From CAYWWM01 sp965198025 (GTDB taxonomy: Bacteria > Acidobacteriota > Terriglobia > 2-12-FULL-54-10), in NCBI GenBank assembly GCA_965198025.1, contig OZ240237.1:2046001-2110000 (forward strand): DNA of 64,000 nucleotides, read 5' to 3'. The notes under the pieces were generated by a model. The model did no database searches. It saw only the letters and a list, made by a program, of their open reading frames with translations, and was not told where the DNA came from. Each line of letters starts with the position of its first letter. Position 1 is the first letter of the stretch. A program made the position numbers and the translations under genes. Of the stretch, positions 24,971-35,230 are shown one piece after another.

Positions 24971-25039
24971 CGCTTATCTTCTTCCGCCTCCTTCTCCGCG
25001 CGGGCGGAACTCTGAGGCAGGAAACCCTACGCGCGAGCA

Positions 25040-25552
25040 TTACCCCGCCAGTCGCTCCTCGGGTGCGGGTTCGGGGGTTGCAGCCGGGGTCTTGCGCTCG
25101 CGAAGCTGTCCGAGCCCCTCCATCGTGGCGCGAATGACGTTGTGGGGATTCGTCGTCCCCAGCGACTTGGCCACTACGTTGAGTATTCCGGCAGCTTGCA
25201 GCACTGCACGCACCGGACCGCCGGCAATGACTCCGGTTCCTTCCGGGGCAGGCTTCAGCAATACCTGTCCAGCACCGTACCGCCCGAGAACCTTGTGCGG
25301 GATTGTGCTCTGATAGAGCGGGACGCGGCGCAGGTTCTTCTTCGCGGCCTCAATGCCCTTCCGAATCGCGGAAGGAACCTCTTTCGCTTTTCCCGTGGCA
25401 AACCCTACGATGCCCTGGTCCGGGTCTCCGACGACCACCAGCGCGCTGAAGCTCAGGTTCTTTCCGCCCTTCACTACCTTAGTTACGCGGTTGATGGAAA
25501 CCACCTGATCCTTCAACTGCAGCGTGCCCGTGTCAATGCGTTTGCTCTCCAA
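25040..25552 (-). CDS. rpsE: 30S ribosomal protein S5
   Basis: 170 residues; start TTG at 25552. The double-stranded RNA-binding N-terminal domain (KDQVVSINRVTKVVKGGKNL) and the C-terminal G-T-G-V-I-A-G-G-P-V-R-A-V-L block are clear. A proline/alanine-rich tail (last 20 residues) is longer than in E. coli. Confidence 0.96.
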   Translation of the reverse strand: MESKRIDTGTLQLKDQVVSINRVTKVVKGGKNLSFSALVVVGDPDQGIVGFATGKAKEVPSAIRKGIEAAKKNLRRVPLYQSTIPHKVLGRYGAGQVLLKPAPEGTGVIAGGPVRAVLQAAGILNVVAKSLGTTNPHNVIRATMEGLGQLRERKTPAATPEPAPEERLAG

Positions 25553-25564
25553 GCGACTCCTCCA

Positions 25565-25927
25565 CTAAAACTGTAAGCCGGCCTCGCGGGCCGCGTCCGC
25601 AAGCGCTTTAACGCGTCCGTGATAGCCGTAGCCGCCCCGGTCAAAGGCGACTTTGCGGATTCCCTGCGCCACCGCTCGCTCCGCGATCAGCTTGCCTACG
25701 GCGCGCGCTGCGGCTATGTTCCCACCGCCGCGCATGGGGAAACCCTTGGACACAGAACTGGCCGCCACCAAAGTGTTTCCGCGCGTGTCGTCAATCACCT
25801 GGGCGTAAATGTGCTTGAGCGAACGGAAGATGTTCAAGCGGGGCCGTTCAGCGGTTCTGGGGAGTCGCTTGCGAATCCTGATATGGATGCGCTGGCGAGC
25901 TCTCTTGCGTGCGGTTCGCTTAATCAT
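25565..25927 (-). CDS. rplR: 50S ribosomal protein L18
   Basis: 120 residues: arginine-rich 5S rRNA-binding N-terminus (about 1-25), then RPRLNIFRSLKHIYAQVIDD and the final F-D-R-G-G-Y-G-Y-H-G-R-V-K-A-L-A-D-A-A-R-E block. Spc operon position between rplF and rpsE. Confidence 0.96.
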   Translation of the reverse strand: MIKRTARKRARQRIHIRIRKRLPRTAERPRLNIFRSLKHIYAQVIDDTRGNTLVAASSVSKGFPMRGGGNIAAARAVGKLIAERAVAQGIRKVAFDRGGYGYHGRVKALADAAREAGLQF

Positions 25928-25953
25928 GGTGTTTCGCCTGCCCCACCCGAATC

Positions 25954-26496
25954 CTACTTGGCCGTGGCGCCTGCCTTGCCTACCTTCTTCTGCAACACTT
26001 CACCGACGTAGCGGATTCCTTTGTTCTTATATGGTTCCGGCGGCCGCAAGGAACGGATGTTGGCCGCTACCTGGCCCACTCTCTGTTTGTCAATGCCGCT
26101 GATCGCAATCCGTGTCTGGCGCTCCACAGTGATCTGAATTCCCTCGGGGATCAGGAACTCGATGGGGTGCGAGAATCCCAGGCTGAACAGCACCGAGGAC
26201 TTCCCCTTGAGCTCTGCGCGATACCCAATCCCCACGATCTCCAGATCCTTCCGGAAACCCTGGGTCACTCCTTGCACGCAGTTTGCGAGCAGGCTCCGCA
26301 CCAGGCCATGCACCGCTGTGAAGGAATCATCCTTCCGCAGCACGAGCAGTTCGGAGTCTTTTCGGTCCACCCGGATTCCTTCTTGAAGCGCGACATTCAA
26401 TTGCCCCTTGGGGCCTTTGACCTGTATGTCCGCTTTTCCGATGGCCACCTCTACATTGGGAGGTACCGGGACCGGCAGTTTTCCTATGCGAGACAT
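25954..26496 (-). CDS. rplF: 50S ribosomal protein L6
   Basis: 180 residues from the ATG at 26496 (MSRIGKLPV); upstream in-frame codons are not conserved. Two L6 repeats are visible, the second ending R-P-P-E-P-Y-K-N-K-G-I-R-Y. Part of the sarcin-ricin-loop base. Confidence 0.96.
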   Translation of the reverse strand: MSRIGKLPVPVPPNVEVAIGKADIQVKGPKGQLNVALQEGIRVDRKDSELLVLRKDDSFTAVHGLVRSLLANCVQGVTQGFRKDLEIVGIGYRAELKGKSSVLFSLGFSHPIEFLIPEGIQITVERQTRIAISGIDKQRVGQVAANIRSLRPPEPYKNKGIRYVGEVLQKKVGKAGATAK

Positions 26497-26571
26497 TGCA
26501 ATTCCTGTCTGTTCGAGCAAGTTCGGTTCTTTCGGTTCCCTCGGTTCACTCAATTCATTCGGCTGGCGAAA

Positions 26572-26970
26572 CTACCAAACCTCGAACAGGATTTCCCCTC
26601 CTACGTTCATCTTGCGTGCGCGCCGCGCCGTCATTACGCCCCGGGGCGTGCTGAGAATGCTATGTCCCAAGCCGCCTAATACCGCCGGGACGTCCTTGCA
26701 CGAAGAATAGACGCGCCGCCCGGGCTTTGAGACACGGACCAGGTTGGTCAGGGCAGGCTCGTGATCCGGGGTGTATTTCAAGTTAATGCGCAGCGTCTTC
26801 TTGCGGTTATCCTCGGAGGCCTTGTAGCTGGTAATGTAGCTCTCCTCCTTGAGGATCTTGGCAATCTCCAGCTTGAGGCGCGAGGACGGCATCTCCACCT
26901 TGGCGTGGCGGCTGCGGACCGCGTTGCGGATCCGCGTCAGCATGTCAGCAATAGGATCGGTCATGTTCAT
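26572..26970 (-). CDS. rpsH: 30S ribosomal protein S8
   Basis: 132 residues: M-T-D-P-I-A-D-M-L-T-R-I-R-N-A start region and the C-terminal S-T-P-R-G-V-M-T-A-R-R-A-R block. A start two codons later (26964) is equally possible. In E. coli S8 represses the spc operon. Confidence 0.96.
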   Translation of the reverse strand: MNMTDPIADMLTRIRNAVRSRHAKVEMPSSRLKLEIAKILKEESYITSYKASEDNRKKTLRINLKYTPDHEPALTNLVRVSKPGRRVYSSCKDVPAVLGGLGHSILSTPRGVMTARRARKMNVGGEILFEVW

Positions 26971-26991
26971 ACTGTTGCACCCGTGTTCCGG

Positions 26992-27177
26992 CTACCAACT
27001 CGCCTTGCGGACGCCGGGGATCTCACCACGCAGTGCCAGCGAACGGAAGCACAGGCGGCAGATCCGGAATTTTCGCAAGAAGCCGCGCGGGCGGCCGCAA
27101 AGCGGACAGCGGTTGCGATTGCGGCAACTGAACTTTGGCTTCCGGCGAGCTTTGGCCAAATGCGAAAGTCTGGACAT
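26992..27177 (-). CDS. rpsN: 30S ribosomal protein S14 type Z
   Basis: 61 residues from the ATG at 27177. Two pairs, C-P-L-C and C-R-L-C, 12 residues apart, make the zinc-binding short form of S14 rather than the 100-residue zinc-free form. Between rplE and rpsH. Confidence 0.95.
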   Translation of the reverse strand: MSRLSHLAKARRKPKFSCRNRNRCPLCGRPRGFLRKFRICRLCFRSLALRGEIPGVRKASW

Positions 27178-27220
27178 CGTTCTCCTTATCGTTCTTCTAC
27201 CCCGGGCGTCCGGCCGACGC

Positions 27221-27763
27221 TTACGTCCGGAATGGAACGCCCAGATGGCGCAGCAGCGAGCGCGCTTCCTCATCGGTCTGGGCGTCGGTCACCATGGTGA
27301 CGTTCATGCCGCGAGTCTTGTCCACCTTGGTGTAGTCGATCTCCGGGAACACGAGCTGATCGCGGACGCTCATGGTGTAGCTGCCGCGACCGTCAAACGA
27401 CTTCGTCGGCAGCCCGCGGAAATCCCGCACGCGCGGCAGGGCGATATTGACGAGGCGGTCGAGGAACTCGTACATACGCTCCCCGCGCAGCGTCACCGAG
27501 CATCCGATGGGCATACCCTTGCGGAGCTTGAAGGCGGCGATCGACTTACGGGCGCGATGCACGATCGTCTTCTGCCCGCTAATCAAACTCAGGTCGCGCG
27601 ACGCTGCGTCCAGCACCTTGATGTTCTGCGTGGCCTCGCCGACACCGATGTTGACGACGATCTTCCTGAGGCGCGGAATGGCCATCGGGTTCGTGTAGTT
27701 GAACTCCTTCTTCAGCGCCGAAATGATTTCGTTCTGATAACGCTCTCGCAATCGGCTTATCAT
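27221..27763 (-). CDS. rplE: 50S ribosomal protein L5
   Basis: 180 residues from the ATG at 27763 (MISRLRERYQNEI), the family's usual start; the open frame continues upstream into rplX antisense. Shows IPRLRKIVVNIGVGEA and G-M-N-V-T-M-V-T. Binds 5S rRNA and contacts the P-site tRNA. Confidence 0.96.
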   Translation of the reverse strand: MISRLRERYQNEIISALKKEFNYTNPMAIPRLRKIVVNIGVGEATQNIKVLDAASRDLSLISGQKTIVHRARKSIAAFKLRKGMPIGCSVTLRGERMYEFLDRLVNIALPRVRDFRGLPTKSFDGRGSYTMSVRDQLVFPEIDYTKVDKTRGMNVTMVTDAQTDEEARSLLRHLGVPFRT

Positions 27764-27834
27764 AAGACAAAAATCACCGAACTTGTTTTGCCCGCGCCCC
27801 TGACTTCGCCTGAGGCGGGGGGGACTAAAGTCCA

Positions 27835-28149
27835 CTACTCGAACGTATTGCCGCAGCGGCGGCAGGCGCGCAACTTGCGTCCTCCACCCATCACTTGCGT
27901 CTTGGGACGGATGGGTCCGCAGGTGGGACAAATCAGCATGACATTCGACATGTGCACCGGGCTCTCACGCTCGGCGATGCCACCCTTGACGTTGCGGGTC
28001 GGGTTGGCGCGCATGTGCTTCTTGACCATCTGCACGTGCTCGACCACGAGCCGGTTCTTGATGCGGTCGACACTCAAGACCTTACCGGTCATGCCGCGCG
28101 AGCGCCCCGCGACGACCTTCACCATATCTCCTCGTTTGACGCCCAGCAT
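27835..28149 (-). CDS. rplX: 50S ribosomal protein L24
   Basis: 104 residues. N-terminal KOW motif (KRGDMVKVVAGRSRGMTGKV) and a C-terminal zinc ribbon with C-P-T-C and C-R-R-C, a common bacterial variant. Confidence 0.95.
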   Translation of the reverse strand: MLGVKRGDMVKVVAGRSRGMTGKVLSVDRIKNRLVVEHVQMVKKHMRANPTRNVKGGIAERESPVHMSNVMLICPTCGPIRPKTQVMGGGRKLRACRRCGNTFE

Positions 28150-28155
28150 AGTCGG

Positions 28156-28524
28156 CTACAAGACCTCCGGCGCGAGCGAGACAATTTTCAGGAACTTCTT
28201 GTCGCGCAGTTCGCGGGCTACCGGGCCGAAGACACGCGTGCCTACGGGCTCCCCCGCGTCGTTAATCAGCACGGCAGCGTTCTGGTCAAACCGGATAAAG
28301 GTTCCGTCGCGCCGCCGGTGCTCCTTGCGCGTGCGCACCACCACGGCTTTGACAACGGTTCCCTTCTTTACATTGCTGTCGGGGACCGCTTCTTTAACCG
28401 CCGCCGTAATCACGTCTCCTAAACCGGCCCGGCTTCCGACCGAGCCTCCCAGCGGCAGAATGCAGGAGAGGCGCCGCGCCCCGGAGTTATCCGCCACATC
28501 CAGCATTGTTCTCATCTGAACCAT
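28156..28524 (-). CDS. rplN: 50S ribosomal protein L14
   Basis: 122 residues from the ATG at 28524 (M-V-Q-M-R-T-M-L-D-V-A-D-N-S-G-A); the frame extends upstream without conservation. C-terminal G-T-R-V-F-G-P-V-A-R-E-L-R is diagnostic. Six bases before rplX. Confidence 0.96.
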   Translation of the reverse strand: MVQMRTMLDVADNSGARRLSCILPLGGSVGSRAGLGDVITAAVKEAVPDSNVKKGTVVKAVVVRTRKEHRRRDGTFIRFDQNAAVLINDAGEPVGTRVFGPVARELRDKKFLKIVSLAPEVL

Positions 28525-28580
28525 TTGCAATCCCGCGAGTGGCCCATGGAGAGGAACTTCCACGATCCACCGTTTCTTCT

Positions 28581-28883
28581 TTATTTCTTGGCGCTCTCCT
28601 CTTTCAACACCTCGACCCCCCGGCGGTGGAGAAGCTCGACGAAGCGCCAGCGCTTCCTGCAACTCAACGGCCGGGTTTCAACAATCCGGACGCGGTCGCC
28701 GATGCGGCACTCGTCGCGCCCGTCATGGGCATGGAACTTCTTGCGCCGATTGACGTAACGCTTGTAGAGCGGGTGCTTCACACGCCGCTCCACCTGAACG
28801 ACGATGGTCTTGGCTCCGGAACGGCTGACGACCTCGCCGACCCGCGTGGTGCGTTTCCGTCGGGGTTTCGATTCGCTAGCCAT
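28581..28883 (-). CDS. rpsQ: 30S ribosomal protein S17
   Basis: 100 residues: G-E-V-V-S-R-S-G-A-K-T-I-V-V-Q-V and the strand K-F-H-A-H-D. A charged C-terminal extension adds about 15 residues to the usual length. Overlaps rpmC by 8 bp. Confidence 0.95.
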   Translation of the reverse strand: MASESKPRRKRTTRVGEVVSRSGAKTIVVQVERRVKHPLYKRYVNRRKKFHAHDGRDECRIGDRVRIVETRPLSCRKRWRFVELLHRRGVEVLKEESAKK

Positions 28884-29109
28884 TGGCTTCGCTACCTCCG
28901 GTTGCTCCCTGCTCCTGGGCCAGCAACTCTCTCTCCCGAATAACGGTCTTGATCCGAGCGATGCTTCTTTTGAGGTTACGAACCTTGCGAAGACCCTCAG
29001 TCTGCCCCGTGGCGGCTTGAAAGCGCAGCTTCCAGAGCTCGCTTACCTTGTCGCGCACCTCGACCTCGAGCTCGGCCTGATTCATTTCGTGGTACTTGGG
29101 CCCTTTCAT
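28876..29109 (-). CDS. rpmC: 50S ribosomal protein L29
   Basis: 77 residues, two-helix protein with the E-L-W-K-L-R-F-Q-A-A-T-G-Q and I-A-R-I-K-T-V-I-R-E-R-E blocks. ATG overlaps the rplP stop; the end overlaps rpsQ. Lies near the exit tunnel. Confidence 0.94.
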   Translation of the reverse strand: MKGPKYHEMNQAELEVEVRDKVSELWKLRFQAATGQTEGLRKVRNLKRSIARIKTVIRERELLAQEQGATGGSEANG

Positions 29110-29528
29110 AGCTGGTCTTCTTCCGCACGGCTGACGAACTTCGCCCGTATCGGCAGCTTTTGGCTGGCAAGCAGCATGGCCTGGCGCGCGACCGGTTCGG
29201 CCACGCCCTCCATTTCAAACATCACCCGGCCGCGCCGCACGACGGCGACCCATCCCTCGGGGTTCCCTTTGCCTTTGCCCATGCGGGTTTCCGCCGGCTT
29301 CTTGGTAATGGGCTTATCCGGGAAGACCCGAATCCAGACGCGGCCGCCGCGCTTGATGGTGCGCGTCATGGTGACGCGGCTGGCTTCAATCTGCCGGTCG
29401 GTAATCCACCCGGTTTCGAGCGCCTTCAGGCCGAAGTCGCCAAAAGCGATCTCGCAGCCACGCCAGGCCGCGCCCCGGCGGCGCCCCCGATGCTGTTTGC
29501 GGTGTTTCACCTTTTTCGGCATCAACAT
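29106..29528 (-). CDS. rplP: 50S ribosomal protein L16
   Basis: 140 residues: M-L-M-P-K-K-V-K-H-R-K-Q-H-R-G start, then ITDRQIEASRVTMTRTIKRGG and K-P-A-E-T-R-M-G-K-G-K-G. Between rpsC and rpmC. Confidence 0.96.
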   Translation of the reverse strand: MLMPKKVKHRKQHRGRRRGAAWRGCEIAFGDFGLKALETGWITDRQIEASRVTMTRTIKRGGRVWIRVFPDKPITKKPAETRMGKGKGNPEGWVAVVRRGRVMFEMEGVAEPVARQAMLLASQKLPIRAKFVSRAEEDQL

Positions 29529-29554
29529 GGCATTTCCTCACTCCGGCCGGGCTC

Positions 29555-30214
29555 TCAGGCGGCCACGCGCGCCCCACGGCGTTTTTTTCCTTCCAGAATC
29601 TCGCCCTTATAGATCCAGGTCTTCACACCCACAACGCCGTAGGTGGTGAAGGCTTCCGCGACTCCGTAGTCAATATCCGCGCGCAGCGTCTGGAGCGGCA
29701 GGCGGCCTTGCAGGTACCACTCGCTGCGGGCGATCTCCGCTCCATTCAGCCGACCGGAAACGCGCACTTTGATGCCCTTGCAGCCGAAGCGCACGGCCGA
29801 GTCCACGGCCTTACGCACGGCGCGCCGGAAGGCGATCCGCTTTACGAGCTGCAAGGCAATCGATTCGGCAACGAGTTGGGCGTCGAGCTCGGGCTTATAC
29901 ACCTCCTGCACGTCCAAAAAAACATCCCGGCTGGTAGCCTTCTGCAGGTCGACCTTCAGCTTGTCGATTTCAGTGCCCTTGCGCCCGATGATGATGCCCG
30001 GGCGGGCTGTGTGGATCGAAATGCGGAGCTTATTGACCATGCGGTCGACTTCGACACTCGAGATGCCAGCTGAGCGGAGCCGAGTCTTGAGCTCTTTCTT
30101 CAGCCGCAAGTCCTCGTGGAGCAACTGGCTGAATTCACGCTTGGCATACCACCGGGATTTCCACGGTTTGTTGTAGCCGAGGCGAAACCCGTACGGATGA
30201 ACTTTTTGACCCAT
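29555..30214 (-). CDS. rpsC: 30S ribosomal protein S3
   Basis: 219 residues from the ATG at 30214 (M-G-Q-K-V-H-P-Y-G-F-R-L-G). The KH domain has the I-I-I-G-R-K-G-T-E-I loop, and the C-terminal domain has the Y-G-V-V-G-V-K-T-W-I-Y-K-G-E strand. Forms part of the mRNA entry channel. Confidence 0.96.
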   Translation of the reverse strand: MGQKVHPYGFRLGYNKPWKSRWYAKREFSQLLHEDLRLKKELKTRLRSAGISSVEVDRMVNKLRISIHTARPGIIIGRKGTEIDKLKVDLQKATSRDVFLDVQEVYKPELDAQLVAESIALQLVKRIAFRRAVRKAVDSAVRFGCKGIKVRVSGRLNGAEIARSEWYLQGRLPLQTLRADIDYGVAEAFTTYGVVGVKTWIYKGEILEGKKRRGARVAA

Positions 30215-30296
30215 AAGTCTTCTCTTTCCTCTTGTACTCGCTCCATGGAACGCTTGCTTCGGAGCGCTAACCACCCGCTTCCTCGCGGTTGGCGGA

Positions 30297-30662
30297 CTAG
30301 ACGGTTGGGGCGGCGGCCTGCCCACCGGCCTTCTCCGCCACCTTGACGACGATATGACAGGTCCGGCGCTGGTAGGGATGGGCGCGCCCCATGGGGGCCG
30401 GACGAATCCGGCGGGCACGCGGGCCATCCTCAGCGTAGGCTTCCGAGACGTAGAGCTGATCCACGTCAACGGTTTCCGACTTCCCTTCGGCGTTGGCAAT
30501 CGCCGACCGCAGGACCTTTTGCACTTCGCTCGCCACCCGCTTCTTTGTAAACCGCAGCAGGTTGACTGCCTGGCCGGCATCCCGGCCGCGAATCAGGTCC
30601 AGCACCAGCCGCGCCTTCCGGGGTGACGACCGAATGTACTTAGCTTTGGCCTTCGCTTCCAT
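30297..30662 (-). CDS. rplV: 50S ribosomal protein L22
   Basis: 121 residues from the ATG at 30662 (MEAKAKAKYIRSSPRKARLV). Ends with the R-A-H-P-Y-Q-R-R-T-C-H-I loop block plus an alanine-rich tail. Lines the exit tunnel. Confidence 0.96.
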   Translation of the reverse strand: MEAKAKAKYIRSSPRKARLVLDLIRGRDAGQAVNLLRFTKKRVASEVQKVLRSAIANAEGKSETVDVDQLYVSEAYAEDGPRARRIRPAPMGRAHPYQRRTCHIVVKVAEKAGGQAAAPTV

Positions 30663-30764
30663 GGTTGTCTGCTTCCAACCCACGGCACGGCTTCCGTGCC
30701 TCTCTTACATCAAACCACGCTACCCGAAAGACAGCCCCGATGCGTCCCGGGCCGCAGCTCGGCC

Positions 30765-31100
30765 TTACGACGCCGGCTTGGGAGCCGCCGCAGGCACCGC
30801 ACCCGGAGGCGGAGCGGGCGCGGCTGTCTTTTCCGCCGCCCTGGCTCCAGAGTGTCCGCGGAAGAGCCGCGTGGGCGCGAATTCGCCGAGCTTGTGGCCC
30901 ACCATATTCTCGGTGATATAGACGGGAACGAACTTCTTCCCGTTATGCACCGCAATGGTATGCCCGATCATCTCCGGGATAACCGTGGACCGGCGCGACC
31001 AGGTTCGGAACACCTTTTTCTCGTTGCGGCGGTTGAGCTCTTCGACTTTCTCGAAGAGGTGCCCGTCCACAAAGGCACCTTTCTTAAGCGATCGCGACAT
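30765..31100 (-). CDS. rpsS: 30S ribosomal protein S19
   Basis: 111 residues: M-S-R-S-L-K-K-G-A-F-V-D and G-H-K-L-G-E-F-A-P-T-R-L-F-R-G-H. The last 20 residues are an alanine/proline-rich extension absent from E. coli S19. Confidence 0.96.
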   Translation of the reverse strand: MSRSLKKGAFVDGHLFEKVEELNRRNEKKVFRTWSRRSTVIPEMIGHTIAVHNGKKFVPVYITENMVGHKLGEFAPTRLFRGHSGARAAEKTAAPAPPPGAVPAAAPKPAS

Positions 31101-31142
31101 CGTCTAAACCTTTATCCTTCTCCCCCCAGGCAGCCGGGAGCG

Positions 31143-31979
31143 TTAGGAGCCTTTCCTCCGTTTGCGCCGCGCCACAATCTCCCGGTCGGTCCGCTTGTTG
31201 TGGCGGGTCTTGTAACCGCGCGTGGGCTTGCCCCAGGGCGTCACCGGGTGACGGCCGCCGGAGGTCTTGCCTTCACCGCCGCCGTGCGGATGATCCACCG
31301 GATTCATGACCACGCCGCGCACCGTGGGGCGCCGGCCGAGCCAGCGCGTGCGGCCCGCTTTGCCGATGGAAATGTTCTCATGGTCGAGATTGCCGACCTG
31401 GCCGATGGTAGCCATGCACCGGAGCGGGATCTTGCGCACTTCGCTGGAAGGAAGCTTCACGAGGGCATGCGTGCCTTCCTTGGCTACGAGCTGTACGGCC
31501 GCACCAGCGCTGCGCGCGATCTGGCCTCCCTTTCCGGGGCGCATCTCAATGTTGTGAATCGTGGTGCCGAGCGGGATGTTCTGGAGCGGCAGCGCGTTGC
31601 CGACCAGGATATCGGCGTCGGGACCAGCCACCACCTGCATCCCGGCGGTCAGTCCAATGGGCTGCAAGATGTACCGCTTCTCGCCGTCGGCGTAGTGGAG
31701 CAGGGCAATGCGCGCGGAGCGGTTGGGATCGTATTCAACCGAAGCAACCTTCGCGGGGACGCCGATCTTGTCGCGCCGAAAGTCGATCACGCGATACCGG
31801 CGCTTGTGGCCGCCGCCGCGGTGCCAGATGCTCAGCCTTCCTAGCGAGTTCCGCCCCCCGGACTTGCGCAGCGGCTTGACGAGCGCCTTGAGAGGCTTGC
31901 CGGTCGTCAGATCGTCCGTGCGCACCACGGAGTGGTAGCGCCGTGTGTGCGTCGTGGGCCGATATGCTTTGATCGCCAT
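31143..31979 (-). CDS. rplB: 50S ribosomal protein L2
   Basis: 278 residues, with G-R-N-S-L-G-R-L-S-I-W-H-R-G-G-G-H-K-R and the C-terminal M-N-P-V-D-H-P-H-G-G-G-E-G block that holds the peptidyl-transferase-centre histidine. Confidence 0.97.
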   Translation of the reverse strand: MAIKAYRPTTHTRRYHSVVRTDDLTTGKPLKALVKPLRKSGGRNSLGRLSIWHRGGGHKRRYRVIDFRRDKIGVPAKVASVEYDPNRSARIALLHYADGEKRYILQPIGLTAGMQVVAGPDADILVGNALPLQNIPLGTTIHNIEMRPGKGGQIARSAGAAVQLVAKEGTHALVKLPSSEVRKIPLRCMATIGQVGNLDHENISIGKAGRTRWLGRRPTVRGVVMNPVDHPHGGGEGKTSGGRHPVTPWGKPTRGYKTRHNKRTDREIVARRKRRKGS

Positions 31980-32045
31980 TCGAAAACGCCTTGCTCTTCC
32001 ACCGCGCGCAAGCCGTTGCCGGCCTGCTGCCGCGCGCGGCTCGAA

Positions 32046-32336
32046 TTAAGTCTTCTCCACGTACTCGATCATCTTCTCGCCGGCCCTGAGCTTGACGTAG
32101 GCCTTCTTCCAGTCGCTGCGATAGCCGACCAGACGGCCGCGGCGGCGGCGCTTGCCCTGGAACGAGGCTGTACGAACCGCTTCAACCTTCACTTGAAACA
32201 GCTTCTGCACCGCTTCCTTGACTTCGGTCTTGGTCGCCTCCGGGTGCACCTCAAAGCAGAGGGTGCGGCGCTCGTCCTTGGCGGCAAGGCCCTTCTCGGT
32301 GATGATGGGACGCCGGATTACTGTGTTCACATTCAC
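32046..32336 (-). CDS. rplW: 50S ribosomal protein L23
   Basis: 96 residues from a GTG at 32336 (V-N-V-N-T-V-I-R-R-P-I-I-T-E-K), chosen because it overlaps the rplD stop as GTGA and begins the conserved domain. Docking site for trigger factor and SRP at the tunnel exit. Confidence 0.94.
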   Translation of the reverse strand: MNVNTVIRRPIITEKGLAAKDERRTLCFEVHPEATKTEVKEAVQKLFQVKVEAVRTASFQGKRRRRGRLVGYRSDWKKAYVKLRAGEKMIEYVEKT

Positions 32337-32959
32337 GGGGCCAGCGCCTCCTGCAAACGTTCGACGGCGGGCCGGGAAATCAGCAGCCGTCGGCACTGCA
32401 ACAAATGATAGGGATGGAGCTCCCGGTTGCTCACCAGTGCCACATCCTTCAAATTGCGGCTCGACAGCTCCAGGTTGCGGTTGTCAGCGAGATCGACGAG
32501 CAGGACCGGACCGACGACTTCAAGGCGACCCAGAATCTCCCGCAGGTTCTTCGTCTTATGGTCTTGGAGCTTGAACTCGTCAATCACGGTCAACTGCTCT
32601 TCCTGGAGTTTTGCCGAAAGAGCCGAGCGCAACGCACCGAGCAGCATCTTGCGCGGAAGTTTGTAGGCATAAGAGCGGGGCTGCGGACCGAATACGGTTC
32701 CGCCGTGCCGCCAGAGCGGCGAGCGGATGCTGCCAATGCGGGCGCGTCCCGTGCCCTTCTGCCGCCAGAGCTTGCGGCCGCTTCCGGCAACCAGGCGGCG
32801 GTTCTTGGTGGCATGCGTGCCGGCACGGCGGCAGGCAAGATAATGCCGCACGGCTTCATAAAGCAGATGCGAATTCACCTTGGCTGCAAACACGGCGTCG
32901 GCAAGAGCAAGATCGCCCACGGGCGTGTTGTCGAGATTTCGTACTTCTATGCTGGGCAT
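32333..32959 (-). CDS. rplD: 50S ribosomal protein L4
   Basis: 208 residues with the tunnel-loop pattern K-L-W-R-Q-K-G-T-G-R-A-R-I-G-S-I-R-S-P and the G-G-x-V-F-G-P-Q-P-R-S-Y block. In E. coli L4 also represses the S10 operon; no such leader structure was recognised here. Confidence 0.96.
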   Translation of the reverse strand: MPSIEVRNLDNTPVGDLALADAVFAAKVNSHLLYEAVRHYLACRRAGTHATKNRRLVAGSGRKLWRQKGTGRARIGSIRSPLWRHGGTVFGPQPRSYAYKLPRKMLLGALRSALSAKLQEEQLTVIDEFKLQDHKTKNLREILGRLEVVGPVLLVDLADNRNLELSSRNLKDVALVSNRELHPYHLLQCRRLLISRPAVERLQEALAP

Positions 32960-33022
32960 TGTTCTTTGCCGACTACCGCTTCCTGAACGTCACATGGATG
33001 CGGCTCCGGTTCGCGGCTCAGA

Positions 33023-33652
33023 TTACTTCGCCTTCTCGATCATCAAATAGCCACCGTTCGGACCGGGGACGGCTCCTTTTACCAGAAGCAAGTTCTCCTC
33101 GGCCTTGACTTCGACCACTTCCAGGTTGCGCACCGTGACGCGGTCAACGCCCATATGGCCGGCCCCGCGGATTCCCTTGATGACCCGCGACGGATAGGCC
33201 GAAGCGCCAATGGAGCCGGGAGCGCGATGGAACATCGAGCCGTGCGTGGCGTCGCCGCCGCGGAAATGATGGCGCTTGACGACGCCCGCAAATCCGCGGC
33301 CCTTGCTGACTCCGATGACGTTGACCAAATCCTTGGGCTGGAACTGGTCCAACTTGACCGAATCGCCCTGCTTGGTGTCTTCGTCGCCAGCCTGCAGGCG
33401 GAATTCGCGGACAAACCGCATCGGGGCCGCGCCCGCCTTCGCGAAATGCTTCTGAATAGCCTTCGGGGCACGGCGCCGCGGGCGAGACTCGACCAGCGCG
33501 AGCTGCGCTGCCTCATAGCCATCGGTCGATGCGGTCTTGCGCTGCACTACGACGCAGGGACCCGCCTCCAGCACCGTCACGGGGATGGACTGGCCATCCG
33601 AGCGGAAGTACCGCGTCATGCCGACCTTCTTGCCTACAATGCCGTTGACCAT
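33023..33652 (-). CDS. rplC: 50S ribosomal protein L3
   Basis: 209 residues: G-I-V-G-K-K-V-G-M-T-R-Y-F start and the central T-H-G-S-M-F-H-R-A-P-G-S-I-G-A loop reaching toward the peptidyl-transferase centre. S10 operon order rpsJ-rplC-rplD. Confidence 0.96.
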   Translation of the reverse strand: MVNGIVGKKVGMTRYFRSDGQSIPVTVLEAGPCVVVQRKTASTDGYEAAQLALVESRPRRRAPKAIQKHFAKAGAAPMRFVREFRLQAGDEDTKQGDSVKLDQFQPKDLVNVIGVSKGRGFAGVVKRHHFRGGDATHGSMFHRAPGSIGASAYPSRVIKGIRGAGHMGVDRVTVRNLEVVEVKAEENLLLVKGAVPGPNGGYLMIEKAK

Positions 33653-33678
33653 GACCCCTAACCGCTTACGACGTTACC

Positions 33679-34008
33679 CTACTGCTTATGCTCCTTGCCG
33701 AAGGCCTTGATCTCCACATCCACTCCGGCCGGCAGGTCAAGACGCATCAGCGCATCGACGGTCTGCTGCGTGGGCTCCAGAATATCTACGAGACGCTTGT
33801 GGGTGCGGATTTCAAACTGTTCGCGCGACTTCTTGTCCACGTGCGGCGAGCGGAGCGTGGTAAAAATGTTCCGGATCGTGGGCAGCGGGATCGGGCCGGC
33901 CACCTGCGCGCCGGTCCGCTTGGCCGTATCCACGATCTCCCAGGTGGACTGATCGAGGATGCGGTGGTCGTACGCTTTCAGTCGGATTCGAATTCGCTCG
34001 CTTGCCAT
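33679..34008 (-). CDS. rpsJ: 30S ribosomal protein S10
   Basis: 109 residues from the ATG at 34008 (M-A-S-E-R-I-R-I-R-L-K-A-Y-D-H). Shows G-P-I-P-L-P-T and S-P-H-V-D-K-K-S-R-E-Q-F-E-I-R-T-H-K-R. First gene of the S10 set, 34 bp after tuf. Confidence 0.96.
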   Translation of the reverse strand: MASERIRIRLKAYDHRILDQSTWEIVDTAKRTGAQVAGPIPLPTIRNIFTTLRSPHVDKKSREQFEIRTHKRLVDILEPTQQTVDALMRLDLPAGVDVEIKAFGKEHKQ

Positions 34009-34042
34009 ACTGTTTGCTCTTTCGCTCCTCTCGGAAGCGGTT

Positions 34043-35230
<1,188 letters not shown>

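Noticed and set aside
26849..28519. 556-codon plus-strand frame across the spc operon
   Set aside because: It crosses the antisense of rpsH, rpsN, rplE, rplX and rplN, all clearly coded on the minus strand.
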